A stretch of 64,000 nt of DNA from NCBI GenBank assembly GCA_025765595.1, contig JAIVFH010000070.1, positions 62,001 to 126,000 on the forward strand, in the 5' to 3' direction. The position numbers and the translations under genes are program-made. The notes beneath the pieces are model-generated. The model saw only the letters and a program-made list of their open reading frames with translations, searched no databases and was not told the DNA's origin. Below are positions 10,520-21,068 of the stretch, piece after piece. Source of the DNA: Obelidium mucronatum (taxonomy: Eukaryota > Chytridiomycota > Chytridiomycetes > Chytridiales > Chytriomycetaceae). Numbering within the stretch: the stretch's first letter is position 1; each line of letters begins with the position of its first letter.

Positions 10520-10768
10520 CTAAAACTGGTGCCGAAGCTTGATACAAACTGTTGTGTCCGATTGAAGAAAATACCTCCATATTCTTTCTTTTAGTTCATT
10601 TACTTCAGCCGTGCGCTCCAAAGGGATACGTGACTTCAAATTCAAACTTTCGAATACTCCATGGCAAATGACACACAACTTCTCCACAAACTCCTTGTAA
10701 CTTGGTACAGATTTCTCCCGACAAGTTATCCGCACTGACCAAACGTTGCGACCCAATCGACGCAGCAA
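10520..10768 (-). CDS. Possible small gene or last exon, unknown
   Basis: An open frame of 82 codons with balanced composition (RRLGRNVWSVRITCREKS, later EKLCVICHGVFESLNLK) lies in the spacer between the two CNB genes. Coding appears to extend upstream to a possible acceptor GTTAG near 10820, which would make this the last exon of a short gene whose start would have to lie before 10939. No start codon or family was recognised. It may be spurious. Confidence 0.3.
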   Translation of the reverse strand: MLRRLGRNVWSVRITCREKSVPSYKEFVEKLCVICHGVFESLNLKSRIPLERTAEVNELKERIWRYFLQSDTTVCIKLRHQF

Positions 10769-10939
10769 ATGAAAAGGATAATTTTCAAGGTGGAAGTAGG
10801 TGTCGGCATGCCACTCCTAACTTTGCATGTCATAAGCGACTCTTTTTGAAATTAACAGAATACCTGTAATAGCAATTTAAATTTTTATTCCCATGCAGTT
10901 TCAAACAATCGCAAGTTGTCGCAACAAAGAAATAAAGAA

Positions 10940-12246
10940 ATGGATCCCGAGAGCGCCGCGTACAGCCGCGCGACGGAGAGCGCGGACGCCGTGGCAGCGC
11001 GCCTGGCGGCGCAGGACGACGCGATCCGCGCGCTGGGCGAGCAGCTGCGGGCGGCCAAGGCGGACCGCGACGCGCTGCGGGCGGAGAACGACGCGCAGCA
11101 GCTGCTGATCACGACGCTCAAGCGCTCGAACCAGCTGCTGCTCAAGAGCTCCATCGACCTGATCAACTTCCAGGACCAGCTGAGCAGCACCACGCGCGCC
11201 TACCAGGACCTGGCCACCCAGCTGCGCGAGCGCATGAGCGAGGACTGCCCGCCCACAGCCCCGCTGCCGCTGCCACGCCTGCCAACCCCGAAGGACATAT
11301 ACCCCGACGCGTCCACGGCGAATATTCCGTTTTCAATCCCCGACAGTCACGGACAAGGACAAGGTCTACAAGGTCAAGGTCAAGATCGCGAACACGCGTC
11401 TCAATCACCCGCTATTCAATCGGCGACAACTGCTACCCATGCCAACAACACTGGCGGCACCGAGAACCAACCACTCCCAAAAGTCGCGGTACATGCCCCA
11501 TCACCCAACCAAGGATCCGATGAATTTCACCCCCATATCCAGCTTTTACAAGGGTTCCCACTATTTGCGAGTTTTCCGCGAAGCATCCTTGAGCAAATTT
11601 CGTTGAGTGCCTATGAACTAAAGAGGAAAGAAGGGCAGGTGATTATCTCCAAAGGAGAAGAAGGCGCGGAAATGTTTTTCATTGTCGATGGAATGGTTGC
11701 TGTTGTTGTGGATGGAAAGGAATTGAGTCGGTTGTCGCGTCCAGTGTTTTTTGGGGAACTGGGTGTATGTGAGTATCAAAAAAAAAAACACCACTCCTTA
11801 TTTCGTTGCTGCTTTGAGGGATATTATATATGTATATGTAATGGTGTCACCCTCTTTTTTTCTTTTCTTTTCTTTTCTTTTCTTTTCTTTTCTTTTTATT
11901 TTTATTTTTATTTTATTTTTTTGATTTATTTTGCTCCTTGTCTCACTGAAAAAAAAATTTAGTATTCAAGTTCCAACGAACAGCGACAATCATTGCCAAA
12001 ACAGATACAGTTCTTGCCGTCGTGACCAAACAGAAACTAGATGAAATCGTTGAAGCCGCAAATCCAGCCGTTCAACTGATTATGGAAGAATTCACAATCA
12101 ACAAGGAAATCTGGTGGAAACAGCAGCAATATATTAAATCACAAGAAAAGTTTGGTGCCGAGTTTGTGAATGATATTGCAAGGAAGGACTTGAAGAGTGT
12201 AAAGTCTTTTTTTTTCTTTCGTTCGTTCGTTCGTTCGTTCGTTCGT

Positions 12247-12294
<48 letters not shown>

Positions 12295-13545
12295 TCATTC
12301 GTTCGTTCTTTATTTCTTTATTTCTTTATTTCTTAATTTCTTTCCTTCTCTTCTTCTGTCCTTCTTGTATACCTCTAATGTATACCGCTAAATCAAAAAC
12401 ACTAAACTCTCGCACAACAGCTTGAAGTGTTTGCCAATGCCCCCGACTCATTCATTGATACCTTGGCAATGACCTTAAAATGCTTGGTATACAAGGCGGG
12501 AGAAATCGTAATCCACCTGAACGAAGACTCCGACTGCATGTATTTCGTCTTGTCTGGAACCGTCGAAGTCGTCGGCAGCACGGGCGTCGTCCACGCCGAA
12601 ATCACGTCAGGCTCCTTTTTCGGAGAAGTTGGGATCCTGCTCAACATGAAACGAACAGCCTCGATCCGTGCAAAGACGGAAAGCCGGCTCTTTAAGCTCT
12701 TGAAACATAACCTGGATGAAGTTGTTGCCGAGTATCCTTCTGTAAAGAATAAGTTGAAGGAGGCGGCGGATGAACGGTTCTACATGTTCCAAATGAGACA
12801 GAGCTTTGCTGAGGAGGGGCCGTCGGCGCCGGCTCCGGAGCAGTTTGATTTGGAAGTCGGGCAGAATGTTTTATCAAAGGTGTGGTGTGATATGTTTGTT
12901 TTTTCTTTGTTTGTTTTTCTCCTCTTTTGATTGAAAAACAAATTTGTTTTTTTTTCACACCAATACTTCTCCTCAGCTTTCCTTTTTCCAAGACGTCGAT
13001 TCAAGTATCGTGACGGAATTAGCAATGCTCATGAAACGAACAACTTGGGAAACTGGAGAATATATTATCCGATGTGGCGATGATGGGAAAAGTATGTTCT
13101 TTCTTGTGGCTGGAGATGCAGACGTTATTACAGAGTTTGGAGATGTAGTCGATCAATTTACTGCTCCAGATGCTTATTTTGGGGAAGTTGCGATTGTTGA
13201 ACAGGTTTGTTTTTGTCTTTTTGGCTTTCCCTTTTTTGTGGTTATGCCATTGTTAAAACGTAACTCCTCTCTCTCCCTCTGGTTATTTAGGTACCACGAA
13301 CAGCTTCGGTACGCTGTATAAATACATGCTCTACATTTGAACTAAAGAAAGAGGACGTCAAATCAACAATGCGGCGCCACCCAGTTCTCGAAAAGAGAAT
13401 CAAGGATACTGCAAGTAACCGAATGCAAAATGTAAGGCGTCATTTTATAAATATATGATAGTTTTCATTTCCCAAAAAAGTTGAATCTTATTTTGTTTTT
13501 TTTTTAATTGTCAAATAGTATCTTATGCGTAACGTACTTGCTTAA
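10940..13545 (+). CDS. Triple cyclic-nucleotide-binding-domain protein 2
   Basis: Six exons (10940-11768, 11963-12198, 12421-12879, 12977-13204, 13291-13431, 13519-13545) give 639 residues, tandem to and clearly paralogous with the gene at 7901. A coiled coil (residues 1-100), a Pro/Gly/Gln linker and three CNB domains follow each other; cassettes read FGELGVLFKFQRTATI, FGEVGILLNMKRTASI and FGEVAIVEQVPRTASV. The segment NKEIWWKQQQYI between CNB1 and CNB2 is shared with protein 1. The first exon is very GC-rich (visibly over 65 percent in 10940-11260) although the homologous exon of protein 1 is not. Intron positions differ partly from protein 1 (see findings). The ATG was chosen over an in-frame upstream TTG. 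Confidence 0.85.
11860..11930 (+). repeat. TTTTC/TTTTA simple repeat in intron
   Basis: Tandem TTTTC units followed by TTTTA-like units in intron 1 of CNB protein 2. Confidence 0.85.
12205..12350 (+). repeat. TTCG and TTCT tetranucleotide repeat in intron
   Basis: Intron 2 of CNB protein 2 holds about six TTCG units, then some fourteen TTCT units, again TTCG and then TTTATTTC units. It acts in effect as an extended polypyrimidine tract before the acceptor at 12420. Confidence 0.9.
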
Positions 13546-13824
13546 TATAACTTATATGATCTCTTTTTTTTCGTATTGCTTTGCTTATACAGCTATTTTT
13601 TGTTTATCATTGCCTAACTTATTTATCGTTAGAGGGATTGTATCAAAACAAGGGATTAGGAGTGTTTTCTTTTTCCAATTTCCTGTTTTTCAAAGATGAG
13701 ATCTATATCCTTCTCTTAAAAGCTTCCAAGTTCCCAGTTTTTTTTTTCTTTTATAGGTTTTTTTGACAAGGATAAACTCTTTTGCCAAATATAAAATCAG
13801 AAAACCGGTTCATTTCTCAAGATT

Positions 13825-14898
13825 TCAATCAAGAGCTTCAATTGTCGCTTTGAGGTCTTTGACATATTGTTCTAAATCATCTTCAAGTTGCATCTTGCCA
13901 CAGCATCTTTTGACAAACCGATTAACCTCTGATTCGGCCCATTCGATACTCTCCATCAACTTCCACTCCTGCAGAGATTTCTTCATAACATCCATTTTGA
14001 CAGCGTGTGGAGTCTCGACTGCAGTTTCCATCAATCCAGTATAGTGAAATTCACTATTTCCTTTGAGGAACTTGTCCAAGATGTCTGCTTTGACATAGCC
14101 CCACGACTGCTTTTCAATCCGGAAGTCAACAATCATTGCCGTTTCACCGACTTGACCACAGTTGGAGGAGTTGGTCGCGCAATCACGAAGGCAGAAGATA
14201 CGAGATATCAAATCCAATTGAAGTAAAGCGTTGTTGTTTGCTGTGTCCTTGGTCAAGTTGGACAGTAAAATCAAGTGACATTCCTTGGTGGCAATGTAGA
14301 TTGTCTTCTTTGTGCCGGAAGACGGTATAATGAAATGAGCTTGAGGACCCATCCCAATACGATTCAAAAGTTTATAGACAAATAGCTCCTTTGTATCGGG
14401 CGGTTTAGTGCTTTTCGCATTGTCTTCCGTTGGTCCGTATTGATGCGTCTTGATGTAATAGCGAACAGACTGAGCTCCATTGTTGACTTCACAAGTGAAT
14501 CCAGTTTGGATTCCACTCTGTTTTGGAGAAAATGAAGTATCAAAGAGGTTTTCGTCCAGACCTGCCTTGACGTGTTGAACGAGAAAGTATTCCTTGACAG
14601 CAGCTTGAATGACTTCAGTGTTTCCATCCAGATACTCTGCGATTTTGACCAAAAGGGTTGCATAGAGTTTGTAGCGTTCTTTTGAGCCTCTGACAAATCC
14701 GTTCTCCGTAAGTTCTGCTCCAAAGGCGAGAGCATTCTTTGCCATTTGAATACGAACTTGTCCTCTCATCTTGTGTATCGTGGTCCCTACTTCCACAAAC
14801 GCATCCCATTTCCAGCTGTTCTCTTCGTCACACATTTTGAAGATAAATAAATCAAAAGAAGGATCCGGTTTATTCTTTAGAAACCACTGGCTCTCCAT
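13825..14898 (-). CDS. Orphan protein with a possible divergent kinase-like fold
   Basis: A single-exon gene of 357 codons, convergent with CNB protein 2. No family was recognised with certainty. Several features recall an atypical kinase: a basic strand with Lys150 (SVRYYIK), an acidic helix start at Glu171 in KELFVYKLLNRIGMGPQ, a loop CLRDCATNSSNCG with Asp239 and Asn243/Asn246, and MIVDFRI with Asp258 where DFG would be. Spacing of Lys, Glu, Asp, Asn and Asp is in the right order, but the loop is one residue short of the usual HRD-x4-N. The N-terminal 120 residues are helical. The protein could equally be unrelated to kinases. It is intronless among intron-rich neighbours. Confidence 0.7.
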   Translation of the reverse strand: MESQWFLKNKPDPSFDLFIFKMCDEENSWKWDAFVEVGTTIHKMRGQVRIQMAKNALAFGAELTENGFVRGSKERYKLYATLLVKIAEYLDGNTEVIQAAVKEYFLVQHVKAGLDENLFDTSFSPKQSGIQTGFTCEVNNGAQSVRYYIKTHQYGPTEDNAKSTKPPDTKELFVYKLLNRIGMGPQAHFIIPSSGTKKTIYIATKECHLILLSNLTKDTANNNALLQLDLISRIFCLRDCATNSSNCGQVGETAMIVDFRIEKQSWGYVKADILDKFLKGNSEFHYTGLMETAVETPHAVKMDVMKKSLQEWKLMESIEWAESEVNRFVKRCCGKMQLEDDLEQYVKDLKATIEALD

Positions 14899-15076
14899 TT
14901 TGACTCAATCCCCAAGATAACATCAATCCCTCAACCACAACGATACACATCCAACGTTTCTTAAAAAATAGATGAAAATGAAGAAGAAAAGAAAGGGGAG
15001 TAGCAAATAAACCCTCTCTCCCTCCTCTAATTTAACACCCCCTTAAAAGAAACCGCCCCTCGCTTTGAAGGGAAAT

Positions 15077-15439
15077 TTACTGCTGGATGGTAACCTCAAC
15101 CTCAACACCTGGCTCAATGTTGATGGAAGTGATCTGCTTAACAATCTCAGATGGAGAGTGCAAGTCAATCAAACGCTTGTGGATTCTGAGCTCGTATCTG
15201 TCCCAAGTCTTGGAACCCTCACCACAAGGAGTCTTACGGGTGGTGATACGGAGAACCTTGGTTGGCAAACGGACTGGTCCCTTGACCTTGAGCTGCTTGT
15301 CCTTGGCACGGTTGATCAAGTCAGAGCACACCTTTTCGAGGTTCTTGACGTTGCGGGAGGTCAAGGTGATTCTGATGCGGTGGATCTTGGCCTCGATTGG
15401 GGCTTCGACATCCTTCTTGGTTGGAGCGACGTAAGACAT
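15077..15439 (-). CDS. RPS20: Cytosolic ribosomal protein uS10 (RPS20)
   Basis: 120 codons in one coding exon. The sequence is near-universal uS10: [80 protein letters not shown]. It sits in the head of the 40S subunit. A pyrimidine-rich stretch ending CCCCAAACAG lies 20 bases upstream of the ATG on the coding strand, so a 5'UTR intron is likely. Codon use is strongly C-ending, as expected of a highly expressed gene. Confidence 0.95.
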   Translation of the reverse strand: MSYVAPTKKDVEAPIEAKIHRIRITLTSRNVKNLEKVCSDLINRAKDKQLKVKGPVRLPTKVLRITTRKTPCGEGSKTWDRYELRIHKRLIDLHSPSEIVKQITSINIEPGVEVEVTIQQ

Positions 15440-15751
15440 TTGTTTCTCAGCGGTGACTGTTTGGGGTGAGAGACAAGTTAGCGAGTTGTTGCTGGGTTGT
15501 CCGGAGCTGCTGCAGTTGACAATGCCATCCATCGGATGAGCGATGGCGTTGGATGGCGAGGGGTGGTGGGGATGGAGGCTGGTGCGCAGATGGCATGTGA
15601 GACAAACCTCGAAACTTTTTTAGTGCCGTATAAATAACAGACTTTCCCCCTCTTTATCATCCTCCAAATTTTCAACAATCTTGAGCTATCTTAATATATG
15701 CTTTATTTGGAGTTGGAAGCACTAAAACAATACAATACTATTAAAAAGACG

Positions 15752-18700
15752 TTAATCAGAACTCTCTTCGTCCGCTTCTTGAAGCCAGTTGATAAACGGC
15801 GTAGCCTACGGTAAACCAGAAGAACAAAAAAAACCCCTGGTCAATAAAAATAGCGCTACAACTCTATATGAAAAAAAACCAATACTCAACTGAATCCCGA
15901 ATCTTTCCCACAGCCTTCTTATACCACACCAAAAACGCATCCTCCTCACAAATATCCAACTGATAAAAGATTTGCAAAATCTTGACAAACAGTTTCGCGT
16001 GCTCCTCGTTCCCTTTACAATGGTCTTCCAAAATCCGCAGCAAATCAAGTTGGTCTTCGGCATCCGTTGCAAACCGCGCAAGTAATCCTCCCCAACGCTT
16101 CATGGTTGTTTGCAATGTCTTGGCGTCTGTGACAAGACTCAATACTGTCGGGAGAGCTGTTACTCGAATGTCGTGGAATTCAAGGTTATCGGCGAATTTC
16201 AATGTGTTCAATTCAAGTACAATGTTGTCGATTGAATGGTTTTCTTCGAACGCTCGTTCAATTGTGGAAATTAGTTCAAGATGAGAACCTGTTGCAGTGA
16301 GCATGTAAAGTTAGCTGCCCGAAAAAAAAATTGAAGAAATAAATAAAAAATAAAAAAAACATACGTTCAAGAGGATCCATCTCTGATAACCCGTCATCAG
16401 TATCACTATCTTCATCGGCAATGTCATCGATATCATGAAGTTGAATATCACGAGCTGGAAAAAAACCAAGTGTTTGAAGAAAGAACAAAATCAATGAAAA
16501 ATAAAAATAAAAATAAAAATTAAAAAAACTACAAACCAAGCGAACAAACATCCAGAATCGCACGATACTCTTCTTCATCATCCTCATCATCAGAATTCAC
16601 TTCATCCCTCTTTTCATACCCCTTTCCTTCTTCACCGACATGATCCACATTGTAAGTATGGTCCGAACTACTTTCCCCATCATTGTCGCTATCACTATCG
16701 CTATCGTCATCGTCATCATCGTCATCACTGTTTGCTCCAGCACGACCCTTGTTTAAACTCAAACGGCTGAATTCCTTCAACACAAAGTCTGGGCCAACTT
16801 TAACCTGCAATTGTTTTTTTTTTGTTTGTTTGTTTTCAGTCCCCCTTTGGCTGCTGTTAAAAACAAGATTATTTACCCCATATGACAAGACGGATCCCTT
16901 CTCAATTGTGACACCGGCCAATACCACAACGCCATCTGCAAGAATCGATCTCTCAATCACAACATTGTCTCCAATAACAACGTCATCCCAAATATAAGAG
17001 CCATTGATTTTGACGTTTTTTCCTGAAATTAATAAATAAAAAATAAATAAAAACGTCAGTAGGGAGTGAGTTTTTAATTTTAACAAGGGGACCAAAACAA
17101 GAAGAAAAAAAAAACACACTTTACCAATCTTACAATTCCGACCAATCACCGAATTTGAAATCTCAGTCTTTTCCCCAATAAAAGTTTTATCACCAACGAT
17201 AACATGTCGAGACAAGTGAGTCGTAAACTGCAGAATCACGCCATTCTCTTTGTAAATGTATGGATTGTGGTGTTTGTATGTTGTTCCAAGAATGTTTGTG
17301 TCGGGTACGAGAGGGTATGTCCATCTTGCCATAATGTCTTTACTGGTGGTTTTATATGTTGGTTGAGCAAAAAGCAAACCAAACACACACACACACACAC
17401 AAAAAACACTCAAAAAACGAACCTGATGGAATCATACATTTGCGTACTTCTCACACGCGCAGCATATGTATCTGAAATAATATGGCAATGGATCTGTTTC
17501 CCAAGAATATCGGATTCCAAGATTCCACGAACAAAATGTTTACGAATGTCTTGGTAATCAAAGTTTTCCGTGAATAGTGCTGGGACCTACGGCGTGTAAA
17601 AAAAGTTTTTTTTTTAAAAAAAAAAAAAAACCATAACCATGACCAACAAAAAGGAAGTTTTTACATCAACAGAACAAATATCAATTTGGCAATCAATCAA
17701 ATCGTTTCGAACTTGTAATTCCGAATGAGCTTTAAACAACTCCAAATCAAGCTTCAATTTATGTTTTGTAGGGAAAGAGCTGCGGTATTGGACACATTCT
17801 TGGGTAGCTGCATTGAGAACGTAGATTCCTTCTTCTCCCTTTGAACGCGTTCTGTGCGTTGGGTTGGCCGCTTTCACAACCTATCTAAATGTTATTCACA
17901 GCATTAATTTCTTTGTCTTTTGATCCTTACCATAGTCATGATCCCATTCTTGTCAATAGCTCGACGGGCACTTTTTTTTGAATTGTAAATTAGATAGAGA
18001 GTGTATATACTAAGGCAGTATTGGAGAAAAAAAGGAGAGAACACGGCGGTTGGGAATAAAAAAATCACAAAGGAGAATACACCGCCTCCGGCGGTTGAGA
18101 ATATAAAAATGAAAAAAGGAGAACACGAATAAAAAAAATAAAAAAGGAGAAAGGAGAATACACCGCCTCCGGCGGTTGGGTATAAAAAAAAATCAAAAAG
18201 AAGAACACACCGCCTGCGGCGGTTGCGAAAAAAAAAACCAAACCGATGCTCATGCAACGCTTTCGACAAATCCATATTCGCAACGACATCTCCACTAACG
18301 AGAATAAAATCCGACTTGAGCAGCTGTTTGGCATCCAAATCTCTCAATGCGTCTCCCGTACTAGCCAATTGTTGAGAAACAACTGCAGATACTTTTGGGA
18401 AAGTAGATTTTCCCCATCGAGAAGATCTACGTGTTGTCATGTGTAGTGTGTGTGTATGTGTGTTGAGTATATGGTGGAGACAGTATCAAAAAAATAACGA
18501 TAAAAGAATGGGAAAACACATGATGTGAAAATGGAAATACACCGCCTTCGGCGGTATGAACGCCGCCTTCGGCGGCATGAAAAAAAAAAAATCCGCCTTC
18601 GGCGGAGAAAGAAATCCGCCTTCGGCGGTAGATGAAAAAAAACACACTTTAAATAAGATTTAATCTGGTCCGCATGAGAACAACAGACAACATAAATCTG

Positions 18701-19128
18701 TTCGACACCAGCAGTAGCCAAAAACTCTAGAGTATATTCAATGAGGGGAACATTTGCCAAAGGCAGGAGACACTGGGTCAAGGTAAAAGAAATAAATGAA
18801 TGAGGGAAAAAAAAAAAAAAAGAAAGAAAGAGCAAGAAAATCACTTCTTCTTACTCTTGGCTTGTCTTCCGTCAGAGGCAGAAAGCGTTTGTTGAATGAA
18901 TCGGCAACGACGACAGCAACCAGTTCCTTTTTTGGTTTTTTGTATTGATGTGATGTGGATTGATGTTGATTGAATTGATTGTGGAATGGGAAATGGATGA
19001 GACACGGCAGCAAGAGAACCAAAGAGACGCCCAACCTCATCGATTTGGACCTTTTCGTTGTTGTTGTTGCTGTTGTTGTTGTTGTGGCTGTTGTTGGAGT
19101 TGTTGTGTTTTGCTTCTTTTGCAACCAT
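15752..19128 (-). CDS. GCD6: Translation initiation factor eIF2B subunit epsilon
   Basis: Catalytic subunit of the eIF2 guanine-nucleotide exchange factor in the cytosol. About eleven exons. From the N-terminus: a low-complexity Asn tract, the nucleotidyltransferase-like domain (LVAVVVADSFNKRFLPLTED, then LPLANVPLIEYTLEFLATAG), a left-handed beta-helix (VIVGDKTFIGEKTEISNSVI, IGDNVVIERSILADGVVV), a very acidic D/S/E linker around 16570-16740, and the C-terminal W2/HEAT domain (15900-16300) ending in FINWLQEADEESSD, the exchange module. The start assumes the ATG at 19128 and an intron from GTGTCT to AAAAAG that joins GSLAA to ELVAV in frame; without it the conserved domain lies in another frame. 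Two introns carry arrays of GC palindromes. Divergent from PPOX with 54 bp between start codons. Confidence 0.9.
18033..18237. repeat. Tandem array of GC-palindrome units in an eIF2B epsilon intron
   Basis: Five units of roughly 35-55 bases, each starting with a GGAGAA-like motif and ending in an A-rich spacer. Three have an intact 13-base palindrome: 18082-18094 and 18163-18175 (CCGCCTCCGGCGG) and 18210-18222 (CCGCCTGCGGCGG). The first unit keeps only GGCGGTTGGG and the third has lost the palindrome cleanly, leaving GGAGAACACGAATAAAA. Confidence 0.85.
18538..18632. repeat. Cluster of four CCGCCTTCGGCGG palindromes in another eIF2B epsilon intron
   Basis: Four identical 13-base cores at 18542-18554, 18563-18575, 18593-18605 and 18616-18628, separated by short A-rich spacers. 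The TTC loop gives a tight hairpin with a C(UUCG)G tetraloop character when read as GCC-UUCG-GGC on the plus strand. Confidence 0.9.
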
Positions 19129-19182
19129 TTTTTATTTATTTTAATTTAATTTAATTTTTTTAATTTAGCGTGAATCATCCAA
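19129..19182. promoter_or_regulatory. 54-bp divergent promoter between eIF2B epsilon and PPOX
   Basis: Almost entirely T and A on the plus strand (TTAATTTAATTTAATT and similar). It is too short for two separate promoters, so the pair probably shares one. Confidence 0.6.
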
Positions 19183-20933
19183 ATGATTGTGGTTGGCGGC
19201 GGCATCAGCGGGCTCAGCGCAGCGTGGTTCCTCGCGCGCGCGCTGCCGCCGACAGCGAAAGTGACTGTGCTCGAGGCGTCCGGGCGCGCGGGCGGCTGGA
19301 TCGCGTCGCACCAGTTGAGTGTTTGTGTGTGCTGACAAATTGCTTTTGTTGATGTCGATAGAACAAACACACACAAACAAAAAACAAAAAAACAAAAAAC
19401 AAAAAACAAAAAAGAAAGAACGGAATCCTCGCCGAAGCCGGCCCGCGCACGCTGCGGCCGCACGGGGCCGCCGGCACCGCGACGCTGGGGCTCGTGCACG
19501 CGCTGCGGCTCGGCGACGCCGTGTGCGCCGTGCCGCGGACGGCCGCGGCGGCGCGCAACCGCTTTGTGCGCCACAACGGGCGGCTGTGGCTGCTGCCGAC
19601 GACGCCCGGCGCCGCGCTGTTTGCGCCGCCGGGCCACGTGTTCCGCGGCGTACTTTTGCGGGCGCTGCTTGAGCCGTTTGTGTCTTCTTCTTTGAGTTCT
19701 TCGAGTTCGTCTTCTTTGAGTTCTTTGTCTTTGGGTTCTTCATCGACATCTCAATCTTTGAAATCCCCACCAACATCAACACAATCACCAACACAACCAC
19801 CAACCGACGAGTCGATCGCCAGCTTCGTCGCGCGCCGCTTCGGCCGCCACGTGGCCGACTCGCTCGTCTCGGCGCTCGTGCACGGAATCTACGCCGGCGA
19901 CGCGCGCGTGCTGAGTGTGCGCGCGTGCTTTCCGTTTCTGTGGGACGCCGAGCGCAAACACGGCTCAGTGCTGCTGGCGCTGCTCAAAGACGCCCTCTCG
20001 AAAAAGCCAAAAGAAGTCTTTCCGCCAGAACTCTCCTCGGACGGAATCAAGTTTATTCAGCGAATCAAGGCCTGCAGCGTCTATGCCTTCAAAAACGGTC
20101 TGCAGACCCTCACGGACGCGATCGTGAAGGATCTCAAACAAAACTATCCAAACGTCTCCATCCTCACAAACACTCGAGTATCGAAAATTGAACTAGTCAA
20201 GGGGACAAAAAATGATGACAATGATTCTTCAATGGTCAGAGTAACTACAGAGTCGGGCCAAATCTTGGAATCCCCCCATGTGATTAGCACAATCAGTTCT
20301 GGAATCCTCCAACATGTACTCCCAAGCACTTCGCGTCTACCCGCCCTTCTCTCAGTGAACCCTGCCGTCTCTGTCGCCGTCGTCAACTTGACTTTTGCGA
20401 ACCCAAACGTTCTTTCCCTGCAAGGCTTTGGATACCTGGTCCCACAAACGGAAAAATCAAACGTTATTGGAGTCATTTTCGATAGTTGCGCTATTCCAGG
20501 CCAAGGCGACGCTGGCTCTAATGCAACTCGATTAACTTGCATGATGGGCGGCCACAGATTCAATGAGCTATTTGGATCAATCCATGAATTTGATGAAGCA
20601 AAATGTCTGGAAATGGCGAGAGACGCAATCAAACAAGATTTGGGCATCACAGATGTCCCGATTGATACTCGAGTTACGCTCAACAAGGACTGCATCACGC
20701 AATACACGGTTGGTCATGTTGACCGTCTTGTAGAGATGCATTCCATTTTGGAATCAGAGTTTGAGGGGAAGCTATCGCTGGTTGGATCGAGTTTCTTGGG
20801 TGTCGGTGTGAATCATTGTGTCTTGGCTGCCAAAGAGACTGTAGCTCGATTGGTTCCTGCTACGCCTTCTTCTTCTGATTCTCTCACTTCTTTTCCTCGT
20901 GTCACGGGTTTGGAGAGTTGTCTTGAATCTTGA
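19183..20933 (+). CDS. HEM14: Protoporphyrinogen oxidase (PPOX)
   Basis: Oxidises protoporphyrinogen IX to protoporphyrin IX, the penultimate haem step, on the outer face of the inner mitochondrial membrane in fungi. Exons 19183-19313 and 19415-20933 give 549 residues. The FAD-binding start is IVVGGGISGLSAAWFLAR followed by VTVLEASGRAGGWI; after the intron comes ILAEAGPRTLRP, then the HGIYAGDARVLSVRACFP block and, at the C-terminus, GVGVNHCVLAAKETVARL, the second FAD-contact motif. A Ser/Thr/Pro-rich insert lies at about residues 130-175. The first 750 bases are extremely GC-rich while the rest is not. The acceptor was chosen to keep frame (Gln-Lys-Asn-Gly). No cleavable presequence is seen, as is common for this enzyme. 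Confidence 0.93.
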
Positions 20934-21068
20934 TGGCTAGAGGATATGAAACATCCTGAAAGCATAACAAAATAAATGTTGCATAAAATACTTTTTGTTG
21001 ATACGAAAAAAAAAGAGATGAAAACAGAAACTAAAATGAAAATAAATAGTCAACACCATAAAAAAAAA

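Noticed and set aside
18033..18237. CRISPR-like repeat array
   Set aside because: Units are irregular, lie in a eukaryotic intron, and the 'spacers' are A-rich simple sequence, so this is not a CRISPR array.
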